Assembly (NCBI RefSeq): GCF_028473605.1
Contig: NZ_CP097267.1
Location: 2,844,501-2,908,500 of the forward strand
Reading direction: 5' to 3'
DNA: 64,000 bases
DNA from: Acidovorax sp. NCPPB 3576
GTDB lineage: Bacteria; Pseudomonadota; Gammaproteobacteria; Burkholderiales; Burkholderiaceae_C
Part shown: in pieces, positions 9,789-19,388 of the stretch
Layout of the letters: the number at the start of each line of letters is the position of its first letter
How positions within the stretch are numbered: position 1 is the stretch's first letter
Program-made: the position numbers and the translations under genes
The notes under the pieces: model-generated
What the model saw: the letters and a program-made list of their open reading frames with translations, nothing else
The model's database searches: none
What the model was told of the DNA's origin: nothing

Positions 9789-9816
9789 AGGAAGGGTGGC
9801 GTTGGCCGCCCTTCCT
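9789..9816 (+). terminator. Hairpin after the fasciclin gene
   Basis: AGGAAGGGTGGC (9789-9800) pairs with GCCGCCCTTCCT (9805-9816) around GTTG, twelve pairs with one G-U. It starts 16 bases after the stop. No T run follows, so it may only stabilise the mRNA end. Confidence 0.5.
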
Positions 9817-9898
9817 GGCGCAGCTCCGAAGCGCCATCGACTGGAGAGGCAGGTGCTATGCTGCCCCCGCCTAAAACCAGCGCGCACTGCGCAACAAC

Positions 9899-11377
9899 AT
9901 GCACGACGGAACACTGCTTGCCGCTGTGGATCTGGGATCCAACAGCTTTCGCCTGGAAATCGGGCGTTTTGAACACGGCCATATCCAGCGTGTGGAATAC
10001 CTCAAGGAAACGGTTCGCCAAGGCAATGGCCTGGACGAAGACCGCAACCTGACGCCTGAGGCCATGCAGCGCGGATGGGACTGCCTTGCCCGCTTTGCCG
10101 AACGCCTGACTGCCTTCGAAGCCCATCACGTCCGTGCTGTCGCAACACAAACCCTTCGAGAAGCGCGCAACCGCGAAGTCTTTTTGCAGCGCGGCAGCGA
10201 GATCCTGGGTCACCGCATCGAGGTTGTCTCGGGCCCCGAAGAGGCCAGGCTGATCTACCAAGGTGTTGCGCGGCTGCTTCCACAGTCCGACGAGCGCAGG
10301 CTGGTCGTGGACATCGGTGGAAGGTCCACCGAACTGATCCTGGGGCAGCAATTTTCGGCACGTGCCGTCGCGTCCTATCGGGTAGGCAGTGTGGCTTGGT
10401 CCACGCGGTACTTTCCGGAAGGCATCTTCACGCCCCAGGCATTCCGAACGGCTGAGATCGCGGCCCAGGCCGTCCTGGATGAAGCGCTCAACATCTATCG
10501 ACCGGATACCTGGGACGTGGCTTACGGGTCGTCCGGCACCGTCGGGGCGGTGGGTGATGTGCTGGCCGCCGCAGGCCAGCCCAGTGGACTCATCACGCGC
10601 CAGGGATTGGACTGGCTGCAGGAGCAGCTGCTGCGCATCCGGTCGACAGATCGGCTGCGCATGGAGGGACTCAAGGAAGAACGCCGCAGCGTCATCGGCG
10701 GCGGACTCAGCGTGCTGCGGGCCATTTTCGAGTTGCTGCAGATCGATCAGATGCAGGTGGCGCAAGGGGCATTGCGCCAAGGGGCGCTGTACGACCTGCT
10801 CGACCGTGAACTGCCGGAAACGGACTTGCGGTCTTCCACGGTGCGGGGACTGATGCACCGGTTCGCGGTGGATATCGAGCACGCGGAGCGAGTCGCAAAG
10901 ACGGCCTGTTGGTTGTTTACTCAGGCTTGCCGCAAACCCTGCGAACGCGCCGAGCGGAAACTGGCGTGGGCCGCGCAATTGCACGAAGTGGGCTGCCGCA
11001 TTTCGCACAGCGAGTACCACCACCACGGCGCGTATATCCTGGACCATACCGACGCTGCCGGCTTTGCGGTGTGGGAACTGCACCGGCTGGGCCTTCTGGT
11101 GAAAGGCCACCGGGGGAAGGTCCGCAAGCTCGAAGCCGACCTTGACGATCCTGACCTGGCACTGCAGCTGGTCTGCTTGCGGATCGCCGTGGCGCTGTGC
11201 CATGCCCGCCGCACGCCTGATATTCAAGGGTTGTCGCTTTTCCAGCAGGGCAATCGATTCGCTTTGTCCACACGCCCCGGCTGGTCGGCAGCGTATCCAC
11301 AGTCCGCCCATCTTCTCCGAGAAGAAAGCACGGCATGGGTCAAAACGCCTTGGGAGTTCGCAGCGGAGCTGCAGTGA
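9899..11377 (+). CDS. ppx: Exopolyphosphatase (Ppx/GppA family)
   Basis: 492 residues. The N-terminal half is the ASKHA fold with phosphate-1 motif AAVDLGSNSFRLEIG (8-22) and a second glycine-rich motif VVDIGGRSTELILG (about 138-151). The C-terminal part has an HD-like helical domain with HxxR/HE features (HRFAVDIEHAERVA, LHEVGCRISHSEYHHHGAYIL). It releases terminal phosphate from polyphosphate or hydrolyses pppGpp. It lies opposite ppk1, which makes polyphosphate, so the locus holds both arms of polyphosphate turnover. Confidence 0.93.
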   Translation: MHDGTLLAAVDLGSNSFRLEIGRFEHGHIQRVEYLKETVRQGNGLDEDRNLTPEAMQRGWDCLARFAERLTAFEAHHVRAVATQTLREARNREVFLQRGSEILGHRIEVVSGPEEARLIYQGVARLLPQSDERRLVVDIGGRSTELILGQQFSARAVASYRVGSVAWSTRYFPEGIFTPQAFRTAEIAAQAVLDEALNIYRPDTWDVAYGSSGTVGAVGDVLAAAGQPSGLITRQGLDWLQEQLLRIRSTDRLRMEGLKEERRSVIGGGLSVLRAIFELLQIDQMQVAQGALRQGALYDLLDRELPETDLRSSTVRGLMHRFAVDIEHAERVAKTACWLFTQACRKPCERAERKLAWAAQLHEVGCRISHSEYHHHGAYILDHTDAAGFAVWELHRLGLLVKGHRGKVRKLEADLDDPDLALQLVCLRIAVALCHARRTPDIQGLSLFQQGNRFALSTRPGWSAAYPQSAHLLREESTAWVKTPWEFAAELQ

Positions 11378-11397
11378 TGGACAAATCGCCGGATGAA

Positions 11398-11426
11398 ACG
11401 GTATAAACTGTATATACCGTTTTTTT
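11398..11426 (+). terminator. Intrinsic terminator of ppx
   Basis: ACGGTATA (11398-11405) pairs with TATACCGT (11413-11420), followed by a run of seven T (11420-11426). It is 20 bases after the ppx stop and just before the next gene. The AT-rich dyad could also act as an operator for the gene at 11439. Confidence 0.75.
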
Positions 11427-11438
11427 CATTCGACTTTC

Positions 11439-11912
11439 ATGCCCAATACGTCAGACGCTTCCAACCCTTCCGTCTCGAACACGGCAGCAACCCCTGATCC
11501 CGCAGCGAGTGCCGCCCCCTCGGCCAAGCCCGCCGCACGCAGCAAGGCCGCGGCTCCCAAGAAAGCCCCGGCTCGCAAGGCGGCCGCCAAACCCGCTGTG
11601 CCCAGCCCGGCACGCGACTCCAAGGCCAAGAAGCCCAAGCTCGTGCGTGACAGCTTCACCATTCCCAAAGACGAGTACGCCGCCATCGAAACATTGAAGC
11701 TGCGCACCGGGCAACTGGGTACAACTGCCAAGAAGAGTGAATTGCTTCGTGCGGGCCTCAAGCTGCTCTCGGCATTGGGTGACGATGCATTGGTGAAGGC
11801 GCTGCAGGCCGTTCCGTCCATCAAGACCGGCCGCCCGAAGGCTCAAGAGCCTGCTCAGCCTGCACCAGCCGCCAAGAAGACTGCCAAGCCGGCGAAAACG
11901 GCGCGCAAGTAA
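11439..11912 (+). CDS. Lys/Ala-rich histone H1-like protein with a small folded core
   Basis: 157 residues. Residues 1-65 and 125-157 are low-complexity Ala/Pro/Lys tails of the type seen in histone H1-like AlgP proteins. Between them, about residues 68-118 look folded: RDSFTIPKDEYAAIETLKLR, then a Gly turn and an amphipathic helix with KKSELLRAGLKLL. This core resembles the C-terminal helical part of ribbon-helix-helix DNA-binding proteins. The protein probably binds DNA or nucleoid non-specifically. It follows ppx after a terminator, so it should have its own promoter. Confidence 0.75.
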   Translation: MPNTSDASNPSVSNTAATPDPAASAAPSAKPAARSKAAAPKKAPARKAAAKPAVPSPARDSKAKKPKLVRDSFTIPKDEYAAIETLKLRTGQLGTTAKKSELLRAGLKLLSALGDDALVKALQAVPSIKTGRPKAQEPAQPAPAAKKTAKPAKTARK

Positions 11913-11962
11913 GCCAAGAGTCCCGGGCGCCGGTTGGCCCTGCGCTCATGGTGGTGCGGGTC

Positions 11963-12427
11963 TCAGAGAAAATCCGGGGACTGCACCGCCAGCAGGATGG
12001 TTTCCGTCGTTTCCGGCCGTTGCCGCTGACGCAGCCACCACACCGACCCCTTGCGGATGGCGCATTCCGGAGCCTGCAAGCCCAGAAGGCTTGCCACGGC
12101 TTGGCCCAATACTGGCTGATGTCCCACCAACAGCACGGCACCGCGAGATTTTGGCCATTGCGCCAACTCAAGCAGCTCCTGTGGGGTGCCCCCAGGCAGC
12201 AGTTCGGCGCGCAGTTTGTACTTGCGCCCGAGGGCCTTCGCGGTTGCCTCGGTGCGTCGTGCGGGACTGGATAGAACGCGCAACCCATCGGGTAGCTGCC
12301 GATCCAGCCAAGCCGCCATGCGCGCAGCTTGTTTCTCTCCGCGGGCGGTCAAAGGACGATCCAGATCGTCTTCTCCCTCACGGAGTTCTTCTGCCTCCGC
12401 ATGGCGCCAGAGGATCAGGTCCATCAT
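11963..12427 (-). CDS. sixA: Phosphohistidine phosphatase SixA family
   Basis: 154 residues of the histidine phosphatase superfamily: the catalytic RHAEAE motif at 8-13, SSPARRT near 54, and the second His in VGHQPVLG near 103. SixA removes phosphate from His-phosphorylated phosphotransfer proteins. The ATG overlaps the ppk1 stop by 4 bases, so it is coupled to ppk1 and would be induced with it. Whether PPK1, which itself carries a phosphohistidine, is a substrate is an open idea. Confidence 0.88.
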   Translation of the reverse strand: MMDLILWRHAEAEELREGEDDLDRPLTARGEKQAARMAAWLDRQLPDGLRVLSSPARRTEATAKALGRKYKLRAELLPGGTPQELLELAQWPKSRGAVLLVGHQPVLGQAVASLLGLQAPECAIRKGSVWWLRQRQRPETTETILLAVQSPDFL

Positions 12428-14610
12428 GCCTTGGAACTGCCGCGACTGTGGTCGATTTGCCCAACTGACGCACCGTAACGGTCCATCAGGGCCTTTTGCG
12501 CACCTTTGCCGGACACCGGGTGTGGCGCACGCTCATACGTGCCGTCCGGCTGCAGCGTCCAGGCATCCCGATCGTCTTGAAGGTAAGCCACCAAGCATTC
12601 GTCGATGATGCGCTGCCGCAACTCCTTGTCCGTGATCGGCCAGGCCAACTCCACGCGACGCAGCATGTTGCGGTTCATCCAGTCTGCACTGGAGAGGTAC
12701 AAATCTTCCGCTTTGCCGGCTCGGAAATAGAACACCCGGGTGTGCTCCAGAAAGCGGCCGATGACCGACCGCACCCGAATGTTGTCAGTGATGCCCTTGC
12801 GCTGAGCGGGCAGCATGCATGCCCCACGCACGATGAGATCGATGCGAGCGCCGCGCTGCCCTGCCTTGATGAGTGCGCGCATCAGTACGTCATCCGTCAA
12901 TGCATTCATCTTGGCCACGATGCGCGCGTCTTCCCCCTTCGCCGCCGCCTCCCCTACCCGCTCGATCATGTCCAGCATGTGCTGCTGCAGATGAAAGGGA
13001 GCAAGCACCAGCTTGCGCAATTTGGGCAGCTTGTTTTGGCTCGCCAGATGGTTGAACACCGCATCCATGTCGGCAGTAACTTCAGCGTCAGCCGTGAAAT
13101 AGCTCAGATCGGTATAAAGACGTGCGGTGCGCGGGTTGTAGTTGCCCGTGGAAAGGTGCCCGTAACGGCGCAGGTTTCGACCTTCCCGGCGCGTGACCAG
13201 AAGCATCTTGGCGTGCGTTTTAAGGCCCACCACGCCGTACACCACCTGTGCGCCGATGGACTCCAGGGCTTCAGCCCAATTGATGTTGGCCTCTTCGTCG
13301 AAGCGCGCTTTCAGCTCCACTACCGCCATGACTTCCTTGCCGCGCCGGACCGCCTCGCGCAGCAACTCCATGAGTTCCGAGTCTGCTCCCGTGCGGTAAA
13401 TGGTCTGCTTGATGGCAAGCACCTGCGGGTCATTCACTGCCTCGCGCAGCAAAGCCAGTACGGCATCAAAACTCTCGAAGGGCTGGTGCGCCAATACATC
13501 ACGCCGCCCGATCTGTTCGATGAGAGAGCTTCCCGACTGGATCTGACGCGGCCAGACGGAACGCCATGGGGCAAACAACAGCGCCGGGTCGTTTACCAGA
13601 TCCACGAGTTGCGACAGCCTGACCAGGTTTACAGGGCCGTGTACGCGGTACAGCGCCGCGTCGGGAAGGGCAAACTGCAATTGCAGGAAATCAGACAAGA
13701 ACCGGGAGCAACTCGATGAAACCTCCAACCGGACTGCCTGACCATAGTGGCGGTGCTCCAATCCCTGGCGCAGTGCCGTACGCAAATTGCGCACATCATC
13801 TTCATCCACGGCCAAATCAGAGTGGCGCGTGACACGAAACTGAGAAAACTCCGTCACTTCGCGACCAGTGAACAGCTCTGCCAGGTGTGCCCGCACAATG
13901 CTGGACAGACTGACAAATTGCGCCCCCGTCACGGCGACTTTGGCGGGCATGCGAATCAGGCGAGGCAACACGCGCGGCACTTTGACGATGGCAATTTCGT
14001 TCTCGCGACCGAAAGCGTCGTTGCCTTTCAGCCGCACGATGAAGTTCAAAGATTTGTTTGCTACCTGCGGAAACGGGTGCGACGGGTCGAGGCCGACTGG
14101 AATCAGCAGGGGCCGGACTTCCCGGTCAAAGTAGTCGTTCACCCACCGTCTTTGTGCGCCGGTACGGTCGCCGTGGGACAAGATATGGATGTCATGAGCA
14201 GCAAAGGCTGGAGTCAGGGACTCGTTGTAAAGCGCGTACTGCCGAGCAACAAGATCATGGGCTTTGGCAGCCAATTCTTCAAACGAAGCGATGGTGTACG
14301 GACCTTTGGTGTCGCCATTCTGCGCTGCTGTCAGGTGGGCCGCCGCGCGCACCTCGAAAAACTCATCGAGGTTGGATGAGACGATGCAAAGGTATCTCAG
14401 GCGCTCCAGCAATGGCACATCGATCCGAGCGGCCCAGTCGAACACTCGCTCGTTGAAAGCAAGGATGCTGTGGTCGCGATTAAGAAAATCAGGATCGGAG
14501 TTCAACGCTTTCTCTGGCAAAGGGGGCGCACTGGCTTCTTCGATTTCCCCAGTAAAAATAGCAGAGTGAAGGGGCGGTTCTGCAGGGAGGGGCTCTGAAG
14601 GCGACGGCAT
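12424..14610 (-). CDS. ppk1: Polyphosphate kinase 1
   Basis: About 728 residues from the chosen start. The protein shows the N-terminal domain (DHSILAFNERVFDW), head domain and two PLD-like catalytic domains. The autophosphorylated His is in GLKTHAKMLLV, and the second conserved stretch is YFRAGKAEDLYLSSADWMNRN. It makes polyphosphate from ATP. The frame is open to 14775, but a Pho box (14657-14674) and -10 lie inside that stretch, so translation should start downstream, at the ATG at 14610. Upstream ATGs at 14775, 14712 and 14658 would precede the promoter. sixA follows with an ATGA overlap. Confidence 0.94.
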   Translation of the reverse strand: MPSPSEPLPAEPPLHSAIFTGEIEEASAPPLPEKALNSDPDFLNRDHSILAFNERVFDWAARIDVPLLERLRYLCIVSSNLDEFFEVRAAAHLTAAQNGDTKGPYTIASFEELAAKAHDLVARQYALYNESLTPAFAAHDIHILSHGDRTGAQRRWVNDYFDREVRPLLIPVGLDPSHPFPQVANKSLNFIVRLKGNDAFGRENEIAIVKVPRVLPRLIRMPAKVAVTGAQFVSLSSIVRAHLAELFTGREVTEFSQFRVTRHSDLAVDEDDVRNLRTALRQGLEHRHYGQAVRLEVSSSCSRFLSDFLQLQFALPDAALYRVHGPVNLVRLSQLVDLVNDPALLFAPWRSVWPRQIQSGSSLIEQIGRRDVLAHQPFESFDAVLALLREAVNDPQVLAIKQTIYRTGADSELMELLREAVRRGKEVMAVVELKARFDEEANINWAEALESIGAQVVYGVVGLKTHAKMLLVTRREGRNLRRYGHLSTGNYNPRTARLYTDLSYFTADAEVTADMDAVFNHLASQNKLPKLRKLVLAPFHLQQHMLDMIERVGEAAAKGEDARIVAKMNALTDDVLMRALIKAGQRGARIDLIVRGACMLPAQRKGITDNIRVRSVIGRFLEHTRVFYFRAGKAEDLYLSSADWMNRNMLRRVELAWPITDKELRQRIIDECLVAYLQDDRDAWTLQPDGTYERAPHPVSGKGAQKALMDRYGASVGQIDHSRGSSKA

Positions 14611-14641
14611 GGCTGCTTTGGTAGGGATGGGCTCCACCTCA

Positions 14642-14674
14642 GTATTAGCAGTCACCATGACATTTTCATGACAC
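14642..14674 (-). promoter_or_regulatory. Pho box and -10 of the ppk1 promoter
   Basis: On the minus strand GTGTCAT-GAAA-ATGTCAT (14674-14657) is a near-ideal Pho box. Nine bases downstream is TAATAC (14647-14642) preceded by TGC, an extended -10. Transcription would begin near 14635, about 25 bases before the chosen ppk1 ATG. Confidence 0.8.
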
Positions 14675-14728
14675 TTCGATGGAACTGTCACGGAAGATTT
14701 GCTGAGGGTCATGACAGATAAGGCGCCG

Positions 14729-15565
14729 TCATACTCCGAGGAAATGCTTGCGGTATCGCGATGGCAAATCAGCAATGCGCATGAGCATGGGCAAGTCGGC
14801 GGTGTTGAAATCAGGATCCCAAGCCGGAGCCCCCAGAACGCGCGCGCCCAGGCGCAAATAACCTTTTATGAGAGCTGGTGGATCGATTTCGAGTGATCCA
14901 TCCAACTGCTCTACCGGCAAGGGCAGACGCGGACGTACATGGAAATCAATGGGCGCCAGATGCGACTTCTGTACTTGCCGCCAGATGCTGGCGGCAGCAT
15001 CGCCGCTTACCACTCCGTTGTGCAACATGGGGATGCTGGCACAGCCGATCATGGTGTCCAATTGATTGCGAACCATGAAGTCAGCCAAAGCGCCCCAGAG
15101 CGCCAGAATGACGCCACCATGCCGATATTCTGGATGGACGCAGCTGCGCCCCAATTCGACCATGCGCGAACGGAGCGAGCGCAACCGCGTCAAATCGAAC
15201 TCAGTGTCGCTGTAGGTGCCGCCCACCCGGCGCGCTTGAGCGGGTGTGAGCACGCGGTAGGTACCAATGACCTGCTGCGTGACGGCATCCCTGACCAGCA
15301 AATGCTCGCAATACTCGTCGAAAAGGTCAACGTCATGCCCTGCCACCGAAGTATTCAGGCGTGCCCCCATCTCCGACGCAAACACCTCGAACCTCAACCG
15401 CTGCGCTTCCCGGACTTCATCGCTGTGCCGCGCCCAGGCCACTTCCACGCCGCCCTCGGTGGACAAACGGCTTGCCACATCGCTCGAATGGCCAGGGCGA
15501 TGAAGTGACCCCCTGGGCAAAGAATCCGGACACAAAGGCATCGTCGGGGTGGGTAGTTCGTTCAC
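14729..15565 (-). CDS. olsB: OlsB-like GNAT N-acyltransferase (ornithine lipid synthesis)
   Basis: 278 residues from a GTG at 15565, which has GGGAGAG four bases before it; the frame stays open upstream but without a ribosome site. The protein has the order typical of OlsB-like acyltransferases: AQRLRFEVFASEMGA, DEYCEHLLV, IGTYRVL, YSDTEFDL, MVELGRSCVHPEYR and IGCASIPM. OlsB transfers a 3-hydroxyacyl group to the amino group of ornithine to give lyso-ornithine lipid, a phosphorus-free membrane lipid made in phosphate starvation. No olsA is adjacent. A Pho box upstream supports that role. A related hemolysin-type acyltransferase cannot be excluded. Confidence 0.78.
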   Translation of the reverse strand: MNELPTPTMPLCPDSLPRGSLHRPGHSSDVASRLSTEGGVEVAWARHSDEVREAQRLRFEVFASEMGARLNTSVAGHDVDLFDEYCEHLLVRDAVTQQVIGTYRVLTPAQARRVGGTYSDTEFDLTRLRSLRSRMVELGRSCVHPEYRHGGVILALWGALADFMVRNQLDTMIGCASIPMLHNGVVSGDAAASIWRQVQKSHLAPIDFHVRPRLPLPVEQLDGSLEIDPPALIKGYLRLGARVLGAPAWDPDFNTADLPMLMRIADLPSRYRKHFLGV

Positions 15566-15671
15566 TCGTCTCTCCCTGCAAGGGTGGTTGATCACGGGGC
15601 ATGAAGGACACAACACCTTCATGCTTGGATGAGACTGTGGCGAGTGGCAATGACGCCACCATGTCCAGGCA

Positions 15672-15689
15672 ATGACAACTTCATGACTT
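15672..15689 (-). promoter_or_regulatory. Candidate Pho box of the OlsB-like gene
   Basis: On the minus strand AAGTCAT-GAAG-TTGTCAT keeps the 7+4+7 layout. The second half site is perfect, the first differs at two bases. It lies 107 bases before the GTG start. The -10 is not obvious. Confidence 0.6.
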
Positions 15690-15797
15690 GGATCGGTTGT
15701 CGGCGTTGCCGCCGTAGGCAACCCCATGCGTGCAGACGCAGAGCCGACTGCTACACTTTCGTACAACTTGCCGCCCCCCAGGGTCTCACTCATTTCC

Positions 15798-18017
15798 ATG
15801 TGCCCCACGCTTGATGCGCCCGTGCTTTCTCAGTCCGGGCCGACTTTGCAACGCATCCTTCGCGAGCAGCAGACTTTGTTGGACAGCGCTGGCGTGGGCA
15901 TTGTGTTCATCCGCCAACGGCAGATCGTTCGCTGCAACCGGCGTTATGCCGACATGTTTGGCTATGAAACGATTGAAGAAGTCATTGGACTGAGCAGCCA
16001 AGCTTTGTATCCCACGCTGGATGCATTCCGGGAGCTGGGGCGCCGTGCTTATCCCGTTCTCGCTCGAGGCGACACTTACCGCACGGAATGCCAGATGCGC
16101 CGCTGCAATGGCCGTTTGTTCTGGAGCAGCCTAGCCGGTCGGCTGATCAATCCATCAGACACTGCGGAAGGCTCCATCTGGACCATTGACGACATTGACG
16201 AGCAGCGACACGCGCAGATCCAGTTGCATGCCGTCGTGCAGGAAAAGCAAGCCCTTTTCGACCACGCCATGGTGGGAATCGCCTTCATTTCCAATCAGCG
16301 CATGACCCGCTGCAACCAGCACTTCGAACAGATGCTTGGCTATGGCCCGGGAGAGTTGGCCAATGCAGCGACGCGGCAGTGGCATTTCAGCGATGAGGAC
16401 TGGGAAGACGCGAAGCTGCGCTGCTACGAACCTCTGGCCGACGGCAAAATCTTCGTCGGCGAAATGACCCTGCGCGGCAAGGATGGCCGGTCGGTGGCGT
16501 GTGAGGTGCGCGTCAAGGCCATCGATCCTGCCCGGCCAGCCAACGGATCGGTCTGCATTGCCATGGACGTTAGCGAACAACGGCAAGCTCAGGCGGAATT
16601 GGCACGAATGCATGCCGACCTCGAGCAGCAGGTGCACCTGCGCACCAAGCAACTCAGTGAGACGGTTGATAACCTGCAGCGCGAGATCAACGACCGCAAG
16701 CATGACCAGGAAAGAATCTATTGGCTCGCCCACTACGATCCTTTGACGGGCCTGCCCAACCGCACGTTGCTGGCGGAGCGAAGCCATCACGCGATCCGCG
16801 CTGCAGCCGAAGGGGGCACACCCCTTGCCGTCATCTTTCTCGATCTGGATCACTTCAAGCATGTGAACGATTCACTGGGCCACCGAGTCGGCGATGCATT
16901 GCTGGTGGAAATCGCCAAAAGGTTACGGGCTGCTGTGCGGGACAAGGACACCGTGTCACGTTTGGGAGGAGACGAATTCATCTTGCTGCTGCCCGGAGCA
17001 AATGCCCATGGGGCCGCGCGAGTCGCAGGCAAGCTGCAAGAGGCATCGCGTCAGCATTACCAGATCGGACACCACGAACTCACAATGGCTCCCTCGATGG
17101 GGATCGCGCTGTTCCCGCAGGACGGTGCGGATTTCGATACCCTCAGCCAATCCGCCGATGTGGCCATGTACCGGGCGAAGCTGGACGGGCGCAACACCTA
17201 TCGGTTCTTCACTCCGGAAATGCAGGCCCAGTCGGTGCGAGCACTCCTGCTGGAGAACGCCCTGCGCCGTGCACTGGAGCGCAACCAGCTGCACCTTCAC
17301 TACCAGCCACAGATCACCATTGCAACGGGCGAGATTCGGAGCGTGGAGGCCCTGCTGCGCTGGGAGCATCCCGAACTGGGAAACATATCGCCCGCTGAGT
17401 TCATCCCCATTGCGGAAGACAGCGGCCAGATTCTGCAGATCGGCGAGTGGGTCATGCAAACCGCCCTTGACCAATTGCAGGAGTGGCACACCATGGGCAT
17501 GGACTGGCTGGCCATGGCGGTCAACCTCTCAGCTTTGCAATTCAGACAGCCGCAACTTCCCGAACTCGTTAGCCGGCTGCTGGACAGCACTTCGCTGCGC
17601 GCCAATCGACTGGAACTCGAACTGACCGAAGGCGTGGCGGTAGATGACCCCCGCTCGGCCATTGCCACCATGGATCAACTCCATGCCAGGGGCGTGCGAA
17701 TGTCCATGGACGATTTCGGTACAGGCTATTCTTCGCTGAGCCAGCTCAAGCGCTTTCAGATCTACAAACTCAAGATCGACCAATCGTTCGTGCGCGACTT
17801 GGGCAACGACAGCAACGACCGCGCCATCGTCAGTGCCATCATTCGCATGGCCCAGGCGCTGGGCATTCGGACCACCGCGGAGGGCGTGGAAACGAGCGAG
17901 CAGCTGTCATACCTTCGTGAGCAAGGGTGCGACGAAGCCCAAGGCTATTACTTCAGCAAGCCTTTGCCTGCGGACCAGATCACTGCCCTGCTGCAGCGGC
18001 AGCACCCATCACGGTAG
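15798..18017 (+). CDS. PAS-PAS-GGDEF-EAL cyclic di-GMP protein
   Basis: 739 residues from the ATG at 15798. Two PAS domains (about 15-125 and 135-255) lead into a coiled coil, a GGDEF domain with intact RLGGDEF (about 387-393) and an EAL domain with VEALLRW (about 515) and DDFGTGYSSL. Both active-site motifs are intact, so it could make or break cyclic di-GMP, or use GTP-bound GGDEF to activate the EAL part. No membrane segment is seen, so it is cytosolic. An extended -10 (TGCTACACT, 15749-15757) favours this start over the ATG at 15726. It diverges from the OlsB-like gene. Confidence 0.9.
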   Translation: MCPTLDAPVLSQSGPTLQRILREQQTLLDSAGVGIVFIRQRQIVRCNRRYADMFGYETIEEVIGLSSQALYPTLDAFRELGRRAYPVLARGDTYRTECQMRRCNGRLFWSSLAGRLINPSDTAEGSIWTIDDIDEQRHAQIQLHAVVQEKQALFDHAMVGIAFISNQRMTRCNQHFEQMLGYGPGELANAATRQWHFSDEDWEDAKLRCYEPLADGKIFVGEMTLRGKDGRSVACEVRVKAIDPARPANGSVCIAMDVSEQRQAQAELARMHADLEQQVHLRTKQLSETVDNLQREINDRKHDQERIYWLAHYDPLTGLPNRTLLAERSHHAIRAAAEGGTPLAVIFLDLDHFKHVNDSLGHRVGDALLVEIAKRLRAAVRDKDTVSRLGGDEFILLLPGANAHGAARVAGKLQEASRQHYQIGHHELTMAPSMGIALFPQDGADFDTLSQSADVAMYRAKLDGRNTYRFFTPEMQAQSVRALLLENALRRALERNQLHLHYQPQITIATGEIRSVEALLRWEHPELGNISPAEFIPIAEDSGQILQIGEWVMQTALDQLQEWHTMGMDWLAMAVNLSALQFRQPQLPELVSRLLDSTSLRANRLELELTEGVAVDDPRSAIATMDQLHARGVRMSMDDFGTGYSSLSQLKRFQIYKLKIDQSFVRDLGNDSNDRAIVSAIIRMAQALGIRTTAEGVETSEQLSYLREQGCDEAQGYYFSKPLPADQITALLQRQHPSR

Positions 18018-18053
18018 ATTGGGTTGAACTAACAGCGCCTGCGGTGAATGGCT

Positions 18054-19388
18054 CTACCCCGCACGCGCTGCATCCGCAAGCTGCTGTGCAAACTGATTGG
18101 CGTGGTCCGCGTTGCTGGCCTCCACCATCACACGCAGCAGGGGCTCGGTTCCGCTGGCTCGGATCAGCACACGGCCCGTTTCGCCCAACGCCTCCTCGAC
18201 GGACCGCAAGGTGTTCGCCAACGCGGTGTTGCTCTTCCAATCCTGGCCAGGGGCCAGCCGGACATTGAGAAGCACTTGTGGAAAGAGATGAACATTCGCG
18301 AGCATGTCCGGCAAGCCACAGGCGTTGCGAACACAGGCCTGGAGCACTTGCAGCGCGCTGATGAGTCCATCACCGGTCGTGTGGCGATCCAAGGCCAGCA
18401 AGTGTCCAGAGCCCTCGCCGCCCAACAGCCAGCGATGCCGCGCCAACTCTTCCAGCACGTAACGGTCACCAACTTTGGCACGCACGAACTGAACGCCCTG
18501 CGCCTTGAGTGCGAGCTCGACCGCCATATTGGTCATGAGCGTGCCGACCACCCCTGGCACCTGCTCGCCACGGCCCAAACGGTCCGATGCCATGAGGTAC
18601 AGCAGTTCGTCTCCGTTGTAGAGCCTACCCGCCGCGTCAACCATTTGCAGCCGGTCAGCGTCTCCGTCGAGCGCCACGCCGAAGTGAGCATGATTGGCGC
18701 GCACCGCCCGCACCAATGCTTCCGGGTGGGTCGCGCCGACCTGGTGATTGATGTTCAGCCCGTCGGGGGAGCAGCCAATCGCCAAAACCTCTGCGCCCAA
18801 TTCATGAAAGACCTTCGGTGCAATGTGGTACGCCGCACCGTGCGCGGCATCCACTACGATCTTCACGCCCTTGAGAGTCAGGTCTTGGGGAAACGTACTC
18901 TTGCAAAATTCGATATAGCGGCCTGCAGCGTCCTCCAGGCGTCTCGCCTTACCCAGCGACGCGGAATCCGCCCAGACAGGCGCGTCGTCCAGCGCCGCTT
19001 CCACCGCGATTTCCCAGTCGTCAGATAGCTTCGTTCCTTGTGCGCTGAAAAACTTGATGCCATTGTCGGGATAGGCGTTGTGGCTGGCGCTGATCACGAC
19101 ACCCAAACTTGCGCGTTGGGCACGGGTCAGATACGCCACGCCGGGCGTCGGCAAAGGGCCTAACAGCACCACATCAACCCCTGCGGAATTGAAGCCCGAC
19201 TCCAGGGCGCTTTCCAGCATGTAGCCGGATATTCGCGTGTCCTTGCCGATCAGAACCGTGGGGCGCTCCTCTTTGCGGCGCAAAACCCGTCCGACTGCAT
19301 GCGCCAGCCGCAACACAAAGTCGGGAGTGATGGGCGCCTGCCCCACCGTGCCGCGAATACCATCCGTACCAAAATATCGACGTGTCAT
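18054..19388 (-). CDS. glmM: Phosphoglucosamine mutase GlmM
   Basis: 444 residues, the usual size. The phospho-Ser loop is [14 protein letters not shown] with catalytic Ser102; the metal loop [11 protein letters not shown] and the phosphate-binding loop [14 protein letters not shown] are present. It converts glucosamine-6-phosphate to glucosamine-1-phosphate for peptidoglycan and LPS. The ATG overlaps the folP stop (ATGA), the widespread folP-glmM pairing. The start is set by the family start [13 protein letters not shown]. Confidence 0.97.
   Translation of the reverse strand: MTRRYFGTDGIRGTVGQAPITPDFVLRLAHAVGRVLRRKEERPTVLIGKDTRISGYMLESALESGFNSAGVDVVLLGPLPTPGVAYLTRAQRASLGVVISASHNAYPDNGIKFFSAQGTKLSDDWEIAVEAALDDAPVWADSASLGKARRLEDAAGRYIEFCKSTFPQDLTLKGVKIVVDAAHGAAYHIAPKVFHELGAEVLAIGCSPDGLNINHQVGATHPEALVRAVRANHAHFGVALDGDADRLQMVDAAGRLYNGDELLYLMASDRLGRGEQVPGVVGTLMTNMAVELALKAQGVQFVRAKVGDRYVLEELARHRWLLGGEGSGHLLALDRHTTGDGLISALQVLQACVRNACGLPDMLANVHLFPQVLLNVRLAPGQDWKSNTALANTLRSVEEALGETGRVLIRASGTEPLLRVMVEASNADHANQFAQQLADAARAG

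Noticed and set aside
9731..11311. Long minus-strand open frame of 526 codons opposite ppx
   Set aside because: It mirrors ppx, has no family features, and is expected in high-GC DNA where the antisense frame lacks stops.
11406..11420. LexA-like site (CTGTATATA) before the histone-like gene
   Set aside because: The right half ACAG is missing; the sequence is better explained as the ppx terminator.
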